This document shows positions 17,101 to 26,049 of a stretch of 64,000 bases of DNA, piece by piece. Location: the NCBI GenBank assembly GCA_045576655.1, contig JAZNGW010000022.1, forward strand, positions 62,001-126,000, in the 5' to 3' direction. The notes beneath the pieces were generated by a model that was not told where the DNA came from, did no database searches, and worked only from the letters and a program-made list of their open reading frames with translations. The first letter of the stretch is position 1; every line of letters begins with the position of its first letter. The translations under genes were made by a program, and so were the position numbers. The stretch is from RGIG8745 sp045576655 (GTDB lineage Bacteria; Bacteroidota; Bacteroidia; Bacteroidales; Bacteroidaceae).

Positions 17101-17266
17101 TGGAGGTGAGGGAGCTGTGACGGTTCGTGTTCAGCAGCCAATGACGGTCAATGTTTACAGCGTGTCCGGCGCAAAGGTTGCGTCGCAGTTTGTAAGCAGC
17201 GAGGCGCGAATAGAACTCCCTGCAGGAACTTATGTTGTTAATGGCGCAAAGGTTGCGGTGAGATAG
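14165..17266 (+). CDS. GH128 endo-beta-1,3-glucanase, multidomain exported
   Basis: A 1033-residue exported protein with a signal peptide (about 1-22). The N-terminal 30-180 region is beta-trefoil-like (GYYWLRQKNSGKYLQASN). An alpha-helical spacer follows (about 180-260), then a beta-sandwich (260-400) and the GH128 catalytic barrel, about 560-830. The barrel shows acid/base Glu657 in LGLNEPDHTEQ and nucleophile Glu756 in WITEWNNGASW; FVAFHSYWG and YSIYNWDSYYRA are typical Asl1-like strands. GH128 enzymes cut beta-1,3-glucans. The last 60 residues, with VNVYSVSGAKV then LPAGTYVVNGAKVAVR, look like a type IX sorting signal. It pairs with GH16, so the target is probably beta-1,3-glucan of algal or fungal type. 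Confidence 0.85.
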   Translation: MDVLKRVFGFALCLVCGLSAMAQDAIDNSIRDGGEYHLYNVYYGMVLGGNAENNSPMMSIYGTNADLDSYVFVAEASSLHQGYYWLRQKNSGKYLQASNAEGNTWSVWFAGSLNKAYNSYEWGLTGGVAGEIISNRGEVINADGNVWLGPDPGKESQTYVNVWYDKPKGERTVWQIVDARFPLNDARLKLYINELDDAIAQGEAIFDNPAFGSADEKVELAAALYNARSARNEASIETIETMETAREALLAAIRNAQEGNYEIWVSGSSFSMGDAFTIAMNGLKTSAEEGAEVMMIVRNSKKTGALISLSDKGGKIGDVEFSADAASESESHDFHFAFDGQNVTVYVDGVKVATAPQTSVATMTSVGQGAEWTVIGTNALVAYRPEIISASKALAPSEKNINSYDKAELHALKLVGQTVALDSPVDYHVNASAAMTDSKIDICDEDAWVIFDNVRPSDVISKYLPNMTINGVKATNNSNCRVVIYLHGAVVVPHANGYKPFYGYGGQMYSGEEYVFGVGNNTVGDAANELQSFVLKRGYMVTLATNSDGSGYSRVYVADHEDKCVDVLPDLLKHRVSYINVRRWHYVSKKGWCSTESTSANNTVGKLLGTTWYYTWSADRSTQTDMEYVPIKQHIYWPSWSQINGHTNSTAVLGLNEPDHTEQHDNCDCKGYIDPWKATTFMPEYQASGLRIGSPAPTDAGWLKQFIGHCDDMAYRCDFVAFHSYWGTNEAPNAESWRSQLKSIYDNTKRPIWITEWNNGASWTTESWPESYGDKLSRQRDAIRKILKVLDESDFIERYSIYNWDSYYRAMVSWDSDKNNWWVTPAGEVYRDSKPSHAYQEKMQFVPRGWFPGMVTDNEFSFSLKAAGKKFTSVVTNKNGDFTAEEMYEYQTEDGEFLPFLEFTERSKLDSKSERTTVFSCDDCAPEAFVTDTLTLRMKITTLAGGVTYTDPVKVAVPAFLRNHYTGISGVTADGVFVAGGEGAVTVRVQQPMTVNVYSVSGAKVASQFVSSEARIELPAGTYVVNGAKVAVR

Positions 17267-17288
17267 TACACCTTATTTAAATATGTGG

Positions 17289-17320
17289 CAAGGGGCAGAT
17301 CACTCGTGGTCTGCCCCTTG
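17289..17320 (+). terminator. Hairpin terminator after the GH128 gene
   Basis: An 11-bp perfect stem (CAAGGGGCAGA with TCTGCCCCTTG) and a ten-base loop. The following T tract is weak. It lies 22 bases past the GH128 stop. Confidence 0.7.
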
Positions 17321-17371
17321 GCGTTTCTTATACGGTGCTGATTTGAACGGTTTATGGCGCACTGAAAACTT

Positions 17372-17455
17372 CAAACTTAGACTGAGTTCGTACAGACTCA
17401 GTCTAAGTTTGTATGTTTTTAGTCTGAGTTTGTATAAACTTAGCCTAAGTTTGAA
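17372..17455. repeat. Array B: four 21-base palindromic units
   Basis: Four consecutive units start at 17372, 17393, 17414 and 17435. The core is AAACTTAG-N-CTAAGTTT, a near-perfect inverted repeat with one variable central base, and units are joined by GTA plus one base. The last unit, AAACTTAG-C-CTAAGTTT, is perfect. The last unit again ends in GAA. Unit length, copy number (four) and core match array A. It lies 51 bases past the GH128 terminator. Confidence 0.9.
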
Positions 17456-17497
17456 ACTTTCACCAAGGTTTAATGTGACAGCTTGCCGTGTTAAAAA

Positions 17498-17570
17498 GAG
17501 TTAACAGACGTATTAAATTTGCAATAAAGTTATGTATTATGGTTAACTCGTTTTAAATTTGTTGCAAATT
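17498..17570 (+). promoter_or_regulatory. Promoter and possible operator region of the fasciclin/SusCD operon
   Basis: Two exact -7 matches, TAAATTTG at 17514-17521 and at 17554-17561, lie 187-234 bases before the first gene. The first sits between inverted arms GAGTTAAC (17498-17505) and GTTAACTC (17542-17549). The second overlaps a palindrome, AATTTG-TTG-CAAATT (17556-17570). These are plausible sites for a regulator of the operon, but none is encoded in the window. No -33 TTTG is found for either. Confidence 0.4.
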
Positions 17571-17631
17571 GTTTTAACGTTAAATCTATCAGTGTACACA
17601 ACTTCTTAGAACATTGGTTGCAGTAAGGTTA

Positions 17632-17699
17632 CCGCACATGCGTATGTGTGGCTATTGTTTTTGCGCTTCAAAAGCATAGGCGTATTGCTTGTATGAAGC
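17632..17699 (+). promoter_or_regulatory. Leader hairpins of the fasciclin/SusCD operon
   Basis: Two hairpins lie in the untranslated leader: CCGCACAT with ATGTGTGG (17632-17651) and a larger one with GCTTCA/TGAAGC and AGCA/TGCT arms (17665-17699). No T run follows. They could stabilise the message or take part in small-RNA or attenuation control; this is inference. Confidence 0.35.
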
Positions 17700-17747
17700 C
17701 TTTAGTAGTTATGAATGATGAACTAATTTACTAAAATATAAACATTT

Positions 17748-20747
17748 ATGAAGAAACGCTTTTGTAAACATGGGCACAGTTGGCTTGGAGCCTTGTGCTT
17801 GATTTCCGTTTGCGGAGCAACGTATTCATGTACTGACGAGTATGAGCTGGACGACAATTCGCCGTCTTGGCTTAATGCCAGTATCTATGATTACTTGCAG
17901 ACGAAAGGGAATTACAAAAATTTCGTCAGACTCATTGACGACATGGAGTATGCGGAGGTGTTGGACAAGACTGGTAGCAAAACCCTTTTTGTTGCCGATG
18001 ATGATGCCTTTGCAGAGTTTTACAAATCAAATCCGTGGGGTGTTGCTGAATATGAGGAACTGACAATGTCGCAGAAGAGATTGTTGATGAACTCAGCAAT
18101 GATAAACAATGCTTATCTGCTTGAGATGATGTCGAGCACTGCGGATAACAGTGATGAGGGCAGCGACCCTCAGAAGGGCAAGTGTTTGCGTCGTGAAACA
18201 GCATCCAGCGTTACCGACTCCATCCCGTTCTTTACTTCAGAGAATTTGCCTAAGTCTTACAACTTGACAGACAAGGACTATTGGGCGCGTTTCCGCAATG
18301 AGAAGAAAGGCGGCATTCGCCTGGCTTTGGATGCGACTAATCCGATGATGACGCATTTCCTTGAGGGCCAGTTGACAAGCAACCGAATTACTAATGACGA
18401 CTTTGCAAAGCTCATGGGTGTGGAAAGACATCCTAACGATGCGTATGTTTTCGACAGCAAGGTTGTTGAATCCGATATTCGTTGCTTGAACGGTTATGTG
18501 AACCGTTTGGACAAAGTGTTGGTCACTCCTCAGAACATGGCAGAGGTGCTCCGCACAAATGGCAAGACTAATGTGTTCAGCCACATGCTTGACCGTTTCA
18601 GCGCGCCGTTCTATAACGAGACTTTGACAGCGCGTTATAAACTTATTTACGGCAATGAGGCTGCGGACTCTGTTTTTGAGAAGCGATACTTCTCTTTGCG
18701 CTCGCAAGGAAATACAGCTCTTAATAATGACAAGGGTACTGATCCGAAAGGTAATCCTGTAGGTAATGAAGTTAAGTACAATTTGACATACGACCCAGGG
18801 TGGAACTTCTATTGCGACGAGGTGCCAGCAGGCGGAAGTGAAAAGAAAACAAAGGAAGAGGACATGGCGGTGATTTTCGCTCCTACAGATGAGGCTTTGT
18901 ATGATTACTTCTATAAGATGGAGGACGGTCTTGATGTCGGTGGCGGTAAGTTCCTTATCGACGCCTATGCTCCTGGTTTTGCACGTCCTGCTAATGCACA
19001 GGATTACGAAACATTCTATCAGGCAATTGACCAGATTCCTCTTTCTGTAATTCAGGCTCTCATAAACAATCTGATGCAGCCATCTTTCTGCAGCGCTGTG
19101 CCAAGCAAATTCATCACAAACGTGAAGAATGACGCGCAGGATCCGATGTTTGAGAGTGAGGAGGCTGGCGTGAACATGATTGAAGGCATCGAAATGGCTA
19201 ATAATGGTGTTGTTTATCTTATGAAGGAGGTAATCACGCCTGCGCAGTATGCCTCAGTATCGGCTCCAGCTTATACTGCTACAGACATGCGTATCTTTAA
19301 CTGGGCTATTGAACGAGGCCGCAATAATCCGTTGAGCGAAAAGCTTGGAAATGTTGTGACCAACTACTATGCATATCTGCTTGCGATGAGTTCCCGATTC
19401 AGTTTCTTTGTTCCAAAGGATGACAATTTCTGGTATGTTGACCCAGTTTCATTCAAGGACCCTAAGATTACAATTGGTTCAACAGAGATTGAAGGAAATA
19501 TTATCAATTACAAGTGGAATGCAGATAAGTCTACTCCAGAGTGTGCCGTCTACGCCTACATTTATGATGTTGCTACTGGCGAAGGTTATGTTGGAGCAAA
19601 GAAGAGTACATCTACATTGACTTCAACGGAGTGGGGCGACCGCTTGCGCGATATGCTTCAGACTCATACCATAGTGCATGAGGACACTGCTTCTATTACA
19701 GGCATAGATGAAACTGTTACTGGTATTGAATGTGACAAGCACTATTTCTTGACAAAGAACTATGCTCCAATCTATGTGAAAAACCCATATAAGGGCGGAA
19801 CCATGGATCGCCGATTAGGTCTTGAAATTCAAGGTGGATGGGAGTTGCAGCATGACTCAGTACGTACGGTTATACGTTTCGACGACAAGTCAGAAAACGG
19901 TAACGGTATGGCTTACCAGATAGACCGTCCGATGATGACAACTATTGAGTCAGTCTACAGCGCATTCTATTCTAACCCTGAATTTAGCGAGTTCTTCGCG
20001 CTGTGCCAGACTGACGGTGAGGTGCTCGAAGAAATTGGAATCGTGAAGAATACCGACAAGCAGCGTTATGACATCTTCGTAGACGATGGCGGTTTGCCAT
20101 GCTTCGACAAGACTACAGGTGGTCGTGTTGAAACTGCTACAAACGTTCGTTTCTTCAATAATTATAACTACACAGTTTATGTTCCTACAAATGAGGCAGT
20201 GCGTGATGCTATAGACCGTGGTCTTCCTACATGGCAGTCAATAGCAGAGTTCCTGGAACTCGACAAGCCGGAAGAGGAACGTACAGAACTTGATTCAGAG
20301 CAGGAACAAGCTCGCAATGAAAAAGCTCTTGCTATGGTGACTACGCTTGTCAACTTCGTGAGGTATCATTTCCAGGACCGCTCAGTCTTTGTGGATAATC
20401 CGAAAATAGACCGCACAACATTGGAAACAGCTACTCTTGACAGTGAGTCTGGAGTTTATTGCAAGGTTGAAGTGGAGTCAGAGGGCGGTAGTAGCGGTAC
20501 TCTCTCCGTTATCGATGCAACAGGTGTGAAACGAAATGTTACAGAAAATGTAAATTATCTGACACGCGACTACACTATTTCTAATGATGTTATAGCAGCA
20601 TCTTCATTTGCCGTAGTTCACGGTATTGACGGAGTGCTTAACTATAAACTTTATGGCGATGATGCAAATAATCCAAGATATGATGTAGAATGGGCTACAG
20701 CATCGGCTGCTAAGAAGTATCTTGCCAAATATCGTATCATAAAATAA
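17748..20747 (+). CDS. Fasciclin-domain (FAS1) surface lipoprotein, 999 residues
   Basis: First gene of a seven-gene operon. The lipoprotein signal ends at Cys28 (GATYSC). Four FAS1-like segments can be traced: about 45-135 (YDYLQTKGNYKNFVRLIDDM, then TLFVADDDAFAEF), 265-, 530- (FSFFVPKDDNFWYVD) and 740-840 (YTVYVPTNEAVRDAID). FAS1 domains are adhesive beta/alpha modules; here a lipoprotein in a susCD locus is presumably a surface glycan-binding or structural partner of the SusC channel. No catalytic motif is seen. Its stop is 11 bases before the SusC start. Its size is large for the family and the copies are highly diverged. Confidence 0.82.
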   Translation: MKKRFCKHGHSWLGALCLISVCGATYSCTDEYELDDNSPSWLNASIYDYLQTKGNYKNFVRLIDDMEYAEVLDKTGSKTLFVADDDAFAEFYKSNPWGVAEYEELTMSQKRLLMNSAMINNAYLLEMMSSTADNSDEGSDPQKGKCLRRETASSVTDSIPFFTSENLPKSYNLTDKDYWARFRNEKKGGIRLALDATNPMMTHFLEGQLTSNRITNDDFAKLMGVERHPNDAYVFDSKVVESDIRCLNGYVNRLDKVLVTPQNMAEVLRTNGKTNVFSHMLDRFSAPFYNETLTARYKLIYGNEAADSVFEKRYFSLRSQGNTALNNDKGTDPKGNPVGNEVKYNLTYDPGWNFYCDEVPAGGSEKKTKEEDMAVIFAPTDEALYDYFYKMEDGLDVGGGKFLIDAYAPGFARPANAQDYETFYQAIDQIPLSVIQALINNLMQPSFCSAVPSKFITNVKNDAQDPMFESEEAGVNMIEGIEMANNGVVYLMKEVITPAQYASVSAPAYTATDMRIFNWAIERGRNNPLSEKLGNVVTNYYAYLLAMSSRFSFFVPKDDNFWYVDPVSFKDPKITIGSTEIEGNIINYKWNADKSTPECAVYAYIYDVATGEGYVGAKKSTSTLTSTEWGDRLRDMLQTHTIVHEDTASITGIDETVTGIECDKHYFLTKNYAPIYVKNPYKGGTMDRRLGLEIQGGWELQHDSVRTVIRFDDKSENGNGMAYQIDRPMMTTIESVYSAFYSNPEFSEFFALCQTDGEVLEEIGIVKNTDKQRYDIFVDDGGLPCFDKTTGGRVETATNVRFFNNYNYTVYVPTNEAVRDAIDRGLPTWQSIAEFLELDKPEEERTELDSEQEQARNEKALAMVTTLVNFVRYHFQDRSVFVDNPKIDRTTLETATLDSESGVYCKVEVESEGGSSGTLSVIDATGVKRNVTENVNYLTRDYTISNDVIAASSFAVVHGIDGVLNYKLYGDDANNPRYDVEWATASAAKKYLAKYRIIK

Positions 20748-20758
20748 CAGATAAGGCT

Positions 20759-23700
20759 ATGAACAATATAAAGCTGATAATAACAACTGCTGTTTTGCTG
20801 TTATGCGCAAGCACAGCTACAGCGCAGCATCGAGTAACCGGCCGTGTATATGACGATATTGAATCAATACCGTTGGCAAACGTGGTTGAGCGAGATGCAA
20901 ATAACCGTATCGTGGAGGCTACCGTGACAGATATGAACGGTAACTTCTCGATGGTAATCAAAAATCCAAAAAACCGTCTTGTGGTGTCGTATATCGGTTA
21001 TCAGACATGGAGCCAGGTGATAGGCAACACTACTAAGTTCGACATTAAACTTAAGGATAACACCCAACTCAAAGAAGTTGTCATTAAGGCTAAGCCTAAG
21101 ACACAGAGCAACGGTTTGGTAATCCCTGTTAAGGAGGTTTCAGTGGCAACACAGACTTTGAGCATGGATGATCTGGCAGGTCTGTCTTTCGCTTCAGCCG
21201 ATGAGGCTCTTCAAGGAAAGATTGCAGGTCTTGATATTATTCAAAACTCAGGTAACCTCGGTGCCGGAACAAGCATGCGTCTTCGCGGTGTGAGTTCAAT
21301 TCACGGTAGTGCAGAACCTCTTATCGTAGTAGACGGTAATATCTTTGACCTTCCTGATGAGGTTTCGGCCATAGACTTCAACAATATGGACAACGAGGAG
21401 CAGTTTGCTACACTCCTCTCCGTAAACCCTGAAGATATTAAGGACATAAAGGTGCTTAAGGATGCTTCGGCAAGTGCCATCTGGGGTGCGCGAGGTGCAA
21501 ATGGTGTAATTGAAATTACTACACGCCGCGGTGTGCAGGGAGCAACAAAGATTGACTTCTCTTATCGTTTTTCGGGCTCTTGGGCTCCAGACGGTTTGAA
21601 TATGCTTGATGGCGACGGCTACACAATGATGATGAAGGAGGCTTACTTCAATCCGGCACAAAGCACGGTTACATCTAATATCGTAGAGTTGAATTACGAT
21701 CAGAACCGTCCGATTTATTATCACAATTTCAAGCATAATACAGACTGGGTTGACGCTGTTCAGCAGTTCGGACAAACTCACAACTATTATGTGACTTTGA
21801 CCGGTGGTGGTGAAAAAGCCAAGTTCCGTATATCAGGCGGTTACGACAAGCAGACTGGTACAATCATTAAGCAGGAAATGGATAAGTTCTCTACTCGTAT
21901 GGTCCTCGACTACGACGTGTCTGACCGTATCCGTTTCTCTACAAACTTTGCTCTCTCATACACTGACAACCATCGTAACTGGGACGGAGGCTCTACATCG
22001 TCAATACTCGGAAAAGCCTATAATGCAATGCCTAACATGTCAATATATGAATACGACCAAAATGGCAATCTTACAGGCGATTTCTACAAGATGCTGCCTT
22101 CGGCACCAAACGAGGGAGAAACTCCTGACGGATATTCTTCAAAGTACCTTTCGGACATGAAGAATAATGGTAACCCTGTTGCTATTGCTCACAAGGCATT
22201 TAACAATCAGTCCACTTATCGTATAAATCCGCAGTTTAACTTACGATATAAATTGCTCGGTAAGGATGACCAAAGCCATCAGTTAGACCTTAATGCAGAG
22301 GTGTTCATGGATATCTATAATCAGTCAGATAATACTTATTATCCAGGCTCGCTTACGACTAATTCTTGGTCTTCAGGTGTGAATACTACGTCAAATAGAG
22401 AATATAAGAGTTTGTCTGTCACCAACCGTGAGACCTTGACTTTTATCCCTCATTTCAACAATGAAGATTGGTCTGCAAGCGCAATGGTGCGTTTCGAAAT
22501 GAATACAGGAAGCAGTACCAGTCAGAACATATCACATAGCGGTATCCCTACAGGTATTACATCTTCGTCGGCTGCAGGCTACTTAGGTAATACCACAACC
22601 GGTACAGGTGAATGGAAGGGTATGGCTTATCTCGCTTCAGCGCACGTCGGTTATCTTGATGGCCGTTATGCATTGGACGTTACTGTTCGTCGTGACGGTT
22701 CTACAAAGTTCGGTGCCGGAAATAAGTGGGGCACATTCCCAAGTGTGTCAGGACGTTGGAACTTAAGCGATGAACCAATTTTCGTTAATTCCAAGCTTGC
22801 GAATTTTATCAGTCTCCTTTCTGTTCGTTACGGATGGGGACGAGTAGGAAACGCTCCTAGCAGCGAGTACCTGATGTATAATAAATATGGTGATTATGGA
22901 ATCTATGGTTCTGGTAATAGTGTTATTACCGCAATTAAGCCAGAGAATCTCCGCCTGACAAATATTAAGTGGGAGACCATCGATTCTTGGAACTTGGGAT
23001 TCAACTTGAATTTGTTTGAGGATTTAATTCAGATGGACCTTAACATATACAACAAGAAAACTAAGGACCTTCTGAATAGAGGTGTTGGAATTCCGGGCTC
23101 TTCTGGTTATGGCTCTTTGGAATGGCGTAATGTCGGAAACCTCGAAAACAAAGGATGGGAACTTTATATCAATACTAACAGATTCTTGAAGTTAGGCAAG
23201 TTCTCAATGTCGGCATCATTCAATATAGCTCAGAACTTGAACAAGATTACAGAAATGGATCCAACTGTGCTTGCAAGTATGAATGGCGACTACAACTATT
23301 CTAACGGTCAGTATCTGCAGAGAATTCAAGTGGGAAATTCACTCGGTTCGATTTATGGTTTCCGCTACAAAGGCGTTTATCGTTATGACTATGATCACAG
23401 CGGATATACTGATGAATCTGCCGCTGCTTATGGAGAAATTACTGCCGCTGCTGCAGAGAGACGTGGCGAGAACGCTACTTGCCCTGTAGCACGTGATGCA
23501 AACGGTAATATCCTGTATGACTCAAAGGGTAATCCGCTTCACATGTACTTCAACTACGGAGGTGTGAATTATGAGTTTAAGGGCGGTGATGTTATTTATG
23601 AGGACGTAAATAGCGACGGTCAGATAAACGAGCTTGACATTGTATATCTCGGCAATTCAAACCCTAAGGTCAACGGAGGTTTTGGTTTGAACTTCTTCTA

Positions 23701-24160
23701 TGGACCATGGTCTTTGAAATTTAGTTTCAACTATCGTATTGGAAACAAGATTGCAAATTTGGCACGCCTTAATAATGAGTCAATGCGTTCAAATCAGAAC
23801 CAGAGCCATGCGGTGTCATGGAGATGGCGTCAGAATGGCGATATCACAGAGATACCTCGTGCTATGAATTCAGGTATCATGAATACATATAATGCGCTGG
23901 GTAGTAGCAGATATATTGAAGATGGTGACTATTTGAGATTGCAGTATTGCCAGATTGCATATACGTTGCCGTCTAAGATCGCTAAAGACTTAGGTTTGAA
24001 GTCATTGCGTTTGTCGGCGTCAGCAAACAACCTCTTCTGCTGGACTAAATACACAGGAGTAGATCCTGAAGTTGGATATGGAAGCTGGGGCGTATGCTAT
24101 GACAATAGTAAGACTCCGCGTGCAAAGTCATTTACAGTGAGTGTTAATGTCGGATTCTAA
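20759..24160 (+). CDS. SusC-like TonB-dependent outer membrane transporter, 1133 residues
   Basis: Signal peptide residues 1-22 (ending TATAQ), then a carboxypeptidase-like barrel-adjacent domain (RVTGRVYDDIESIPLANVV, GNFSMVIKNPKNRLVVSYIG) ending in LKEVVIKA, which resembles the TonB-contact region. The plug shows the canonical GTSMRLRGVSSI, PLIVVDGNIFD and the strong SusC signature DIKVLKDASASAIWGARGAN with GVIEITT. The 22-strand barrel fills the rest. Length is standard. It imports oligosaccharides bound by its SusD partner, encoded 35 bases downstream. The substrate cannot be read from the sequence; context suggests beta-glucan. Confidence 0.95.
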   Translation: MNNIKLIITTAVLLLCASTATAQHRVTGRVYDDIESIPLANVVERDANNRIVEATVTDMNGNFSMVIKNPKNRLVVSYIGYQTWSQVIGNTTKFDIKLKDNTQLKEVVIKAKPKTQSNGLVIPVKEVSVATQTLSMDDLAGLSFASADEALQGKIAGLDIIQNSGNLGAGTSMRLRGVSSIHGSAEPLIVVDGNIFDLPDEVSAIDFNNMDNEEQFATLLSVNPEDIKDIKVLKDASASAIWGARGANGVIEITTRRGVQGATKIDFSYRFSGSWAPDGLNMLDGDGYTMMMKEAYFNPAQSTVTSNIVELNYDQNRPIYYHNFKHNTDWVDAVQQFGQTHNYYVTLTGGGEKAKFRISGGYDKQTGTIIKQEMDKFSTRMVLDYDVSDRIRFSTNFALSYTDNHRNWDGGSTSSILGKAYNAMPNMSIYEYDQNGNLTGDFYKMLPSAPNEGETPDGYSSKYLSDMKNNGNPVAIAHKAFNNQSTYRINPQFNLRYKLLGKDDQSHQLDLNAEVFMDIYNQSDNTYYPGSLTTNSWSSGVNTTSNREYKSLSVTNRETLTFIPHFNNEDWSASAMVRFEMNTGSSTSQNISHSGIPTGITSSSAAGYLGNTTTGTGEWKGMAYLASAHVGYLDGRYALDVTVRRDGSTKFGAGNKWGTFPSVSGRWNLSDEPIFVNSKLANFISLLSVRYGWGRVGNAPSSEYLMYNKYGDYGIYGSGNSVITAIKPENLRLTNIKWETIDSWNLGFNLNLFEDLIQMDLNIYNKKTKDLLNRGVGIPGSSGYGSLEWRNVGNLENKGWELYINTNRFLKLGKFSMSASFNIAQNLNKITEMDPTVLASMNGDYNYSNGQYLQRIQVGNSLGSIYGFRYKGVYRYDYDHSGYTDESAAAYGEITAAAAERRGENATCPVARDANGNILYDSKGNPLHMYFNYGGVNYEFKGGDVIYEDVNSDGQINELDIVYLGNSNPKVNGGFGLNFFYGPWSLKFSFNYRIGNKIANLARLNNESMRSNQNQSHAVSWRWRQNGDITEIPRAMNSGIMNTYNALGSSRYIEDGDYLRLQYCQIAYTLPSKIAKDLGLKSLRLSASANNLFCWTKYTGVDPEVGYGSWGVCYDNSKTPRAKSFTVSVNVGF

Positions 24161-24195
24161 CGTCAAATCGGTTGAATATCTTAAAGTTAACGTTT

Positions 24196-26049
24196 ATGAA
24201 AACAGATATAATTAAGAAATTAGCTCTTTGCGCTTGTGTTGCAGCAGGGCTAGGACTAACCTCTTGTGAGGACTTTCTGACAATTACGCCGAAGGATAAA
24301 ATTGTAGAGGAGGATTTCTGGGAGGATAAGAATGATTTGGAAAATGTTGTTGCTGCTTGCTATAAGCGCCTTGTGGATAACGACGTTTTGACAAAATACA
24401 TACAATGGGGCGAGGTGCGTTCTGACAATTTTGAGAAGACTGTTGGTGTTAACGACCAAAACTTGCAAAATTTGATGAACGCAAACCTGCTGCCTACAAA
24501 CGGAATGTTTGGTTGGACCTCGTTTTATAATGCTATCAACTACTGTAACAAGGTGCTTGCTCATGGTCCGGAAATTTTGGAAAGAGATGAGAGCTTCTCT
24601 CAGGGGGATTGGGAACCTTTGAAGGCAGAAGTGATTACGCTTAGGGCATACAGCCATTTTTGGCTTGTAAGAACCTTTGGTGAGGTGCCTTATGTGACAG
24701 AGGACTATAATAATGACGAGCAGGAAATGAAACTTCCGCAGTCCACACAACTTCAGGTCTTGGATAATATTATTAATGACCTTGAGTCTGTGAAAGATCT
24801 TGCGATGCAAGATTATAACGATAATGTGTGGAATAAGGGACGTATCACCCGTAAGGCTGTTTATACGCTTCTGGCAGATGTGTATTTGTGGCGGGCAAGC
24901 TATAAGGCTGGTAATAATCAACCTTTCAGCATAGAGGGGCAAGAAAGGCCTGTGGAGGAATACCTAACTACTGCAGAACAGGACTATCAAAAGTGTGTAG
25001 AATGCTGCGATGAAGTCATACGAATTATGAAAGCTGAAAAACTTAAGACTTTGGCTTCTGGCGGGCAATTTATAGGTAGTAATGTGAATTTGACTTTTGA
25101 TGATTTGTTTATCCCGAATACTACAAGGGATATGGGTGAATATTCTACTACAGTAGGTGCTTATGATAACATTTTTGGAAAAAAGAATTCTTCAGAAAGT
25201 ATCTTTGAGCTTCAGGTAGAAGGAAGCAGCTATTCTAATACAATGGTTGGAGGAACAAAGGATGGCGGAGCTTTAGTCTGGAATATTGAAAAAGGAACAC
25301 AGGGGAGTTTGAATTGCTCAAGCAACTTATTTACAAGCTCTGATGAGCATCCAAATACCCTTATCCCTTCGTATGTCTATGCAAAGACAGATATGCGTAA
25401 ATGGGAAACGATAAAGTTTGAGAAGGTTGGACAGGTGAATCTTCCAATTGCGAAGTATTATGCAAAAACAGTGACTCAGGGATCAGTTTCTACAGCGATA
25501 ACTGACAATACTTTGGAGAATTTGATTGTTCAATATACTACGCGAACAAAAGCTTGTGATGCAAACTGGATTGTTTATAGACTTTCTGATGTCATGTTGA
25601 TGAAGGCTGAAGCGATTTCTCAATTATATGATGATGAAGAGCATTTGACGGAGGCCTTCAATCTTTGTCGCAGTATTTATAAGCGTTCAAATCCAGGCGC
25701 ATATCAACCAAGTAGTAAGGGCGATTCGCTTGACATAACAGTATTCATGAGCAAGGAGGGAATCGAGTCGCTTGTTATGGCAGAGCGCCAGAGAGAATTT
25801 GTTGCAGAAGGTAAGAGATGGTTTGACTTGGTACGCTATGCTCAGCGCAGAGGTGGTACACAAGAAATGCTTGCGCTTTTGACTCGTAAGTTTGCGTCTG
25901 AAAATAAGAAGGCGATTGAAGCTAAGTTGTCAACGATTCAGTCATTGTTCTCTCCAATCAGTAAAAATGAAATTAGGAATAATGGTTTGCTACACCAGAA
26001 CGAAGTTTGGGCAGTAGATGAAAGTACCTCAAAAACAGACAATTTATGA
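24196..26049 (+). CDS. SusD/RagB-like outer membrane lipoprotein, 617 residues
   Basis: The start at 24196 is chosen over 24172 because it opens a compact lipoprotein signal (MKTDIIKKLALCACVAAGLG, lipidated Cys24 in LTSC). The TPR-type SusD fold is seen in the start DFLTITPKDKIVEEDFWED, the FYNAINYCNKVLA and LRAYSHFWLVRTFGEVPYVT helices, and the closing AERQREFVAEGKRWFDLVRY, the family's most conserved segment. It caps the SusC channel and delivers glycans. Its stop overlaps the next start by four bases (ATGA), so translation is coupled. Confidence 0.95.
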   Translation: MKTDIIKKLALCACVAAGLGLTSCEDFLTITPKDKIVEEDFWEDKNDLENVVAACYKRLVDNDVLTKYIQWGEVRSDNFEKTVGVNDQNLQNLMNANLLPTNGMFGWTSFYNAINYCNKVLAHGPEILERDESFSQGDWEPLKAEVITLRAYSHFWLVRTFGEVPYVTEDYNNDEQEMKLPQSTQLQVLDNIINDLESVKDLAMQDYNDNVWNKGRITRKAVYTLLADVYLWRASYKAGNNQPFSIEGQERPVEEYLTTAEQDYQKCVECCDEVIRIMKAEKLKTLASGGQFIGSNVNLTFDDLFIPNTTRDMGEYSTTVGAYDNIFGKKNSSESIFELQVEGSSYSNTMVGGTKDGGALVWNIEKGTQGSLNCSSNLFTSSDEHPNTLIPSYVYAKTDMRKWETIKFEKVGQVNLPIAKYYAKTVTQGSVSTAITDNTLENLIVQYTTRTKACDANWIVYRLSDVMLMKAEAISQLYDDEEHLTEAFNLCRSIYKRSNPGAYQPSSKGDSLDITVFMSKEGIESLVMAERQREFVAEGKRWFDLVRYAQRRGGTQEMLALLTRKFASENKKAIEAKLSTIQSLFSPISKNEIRNNGLLHQNEVWAVDESTSKTDNL

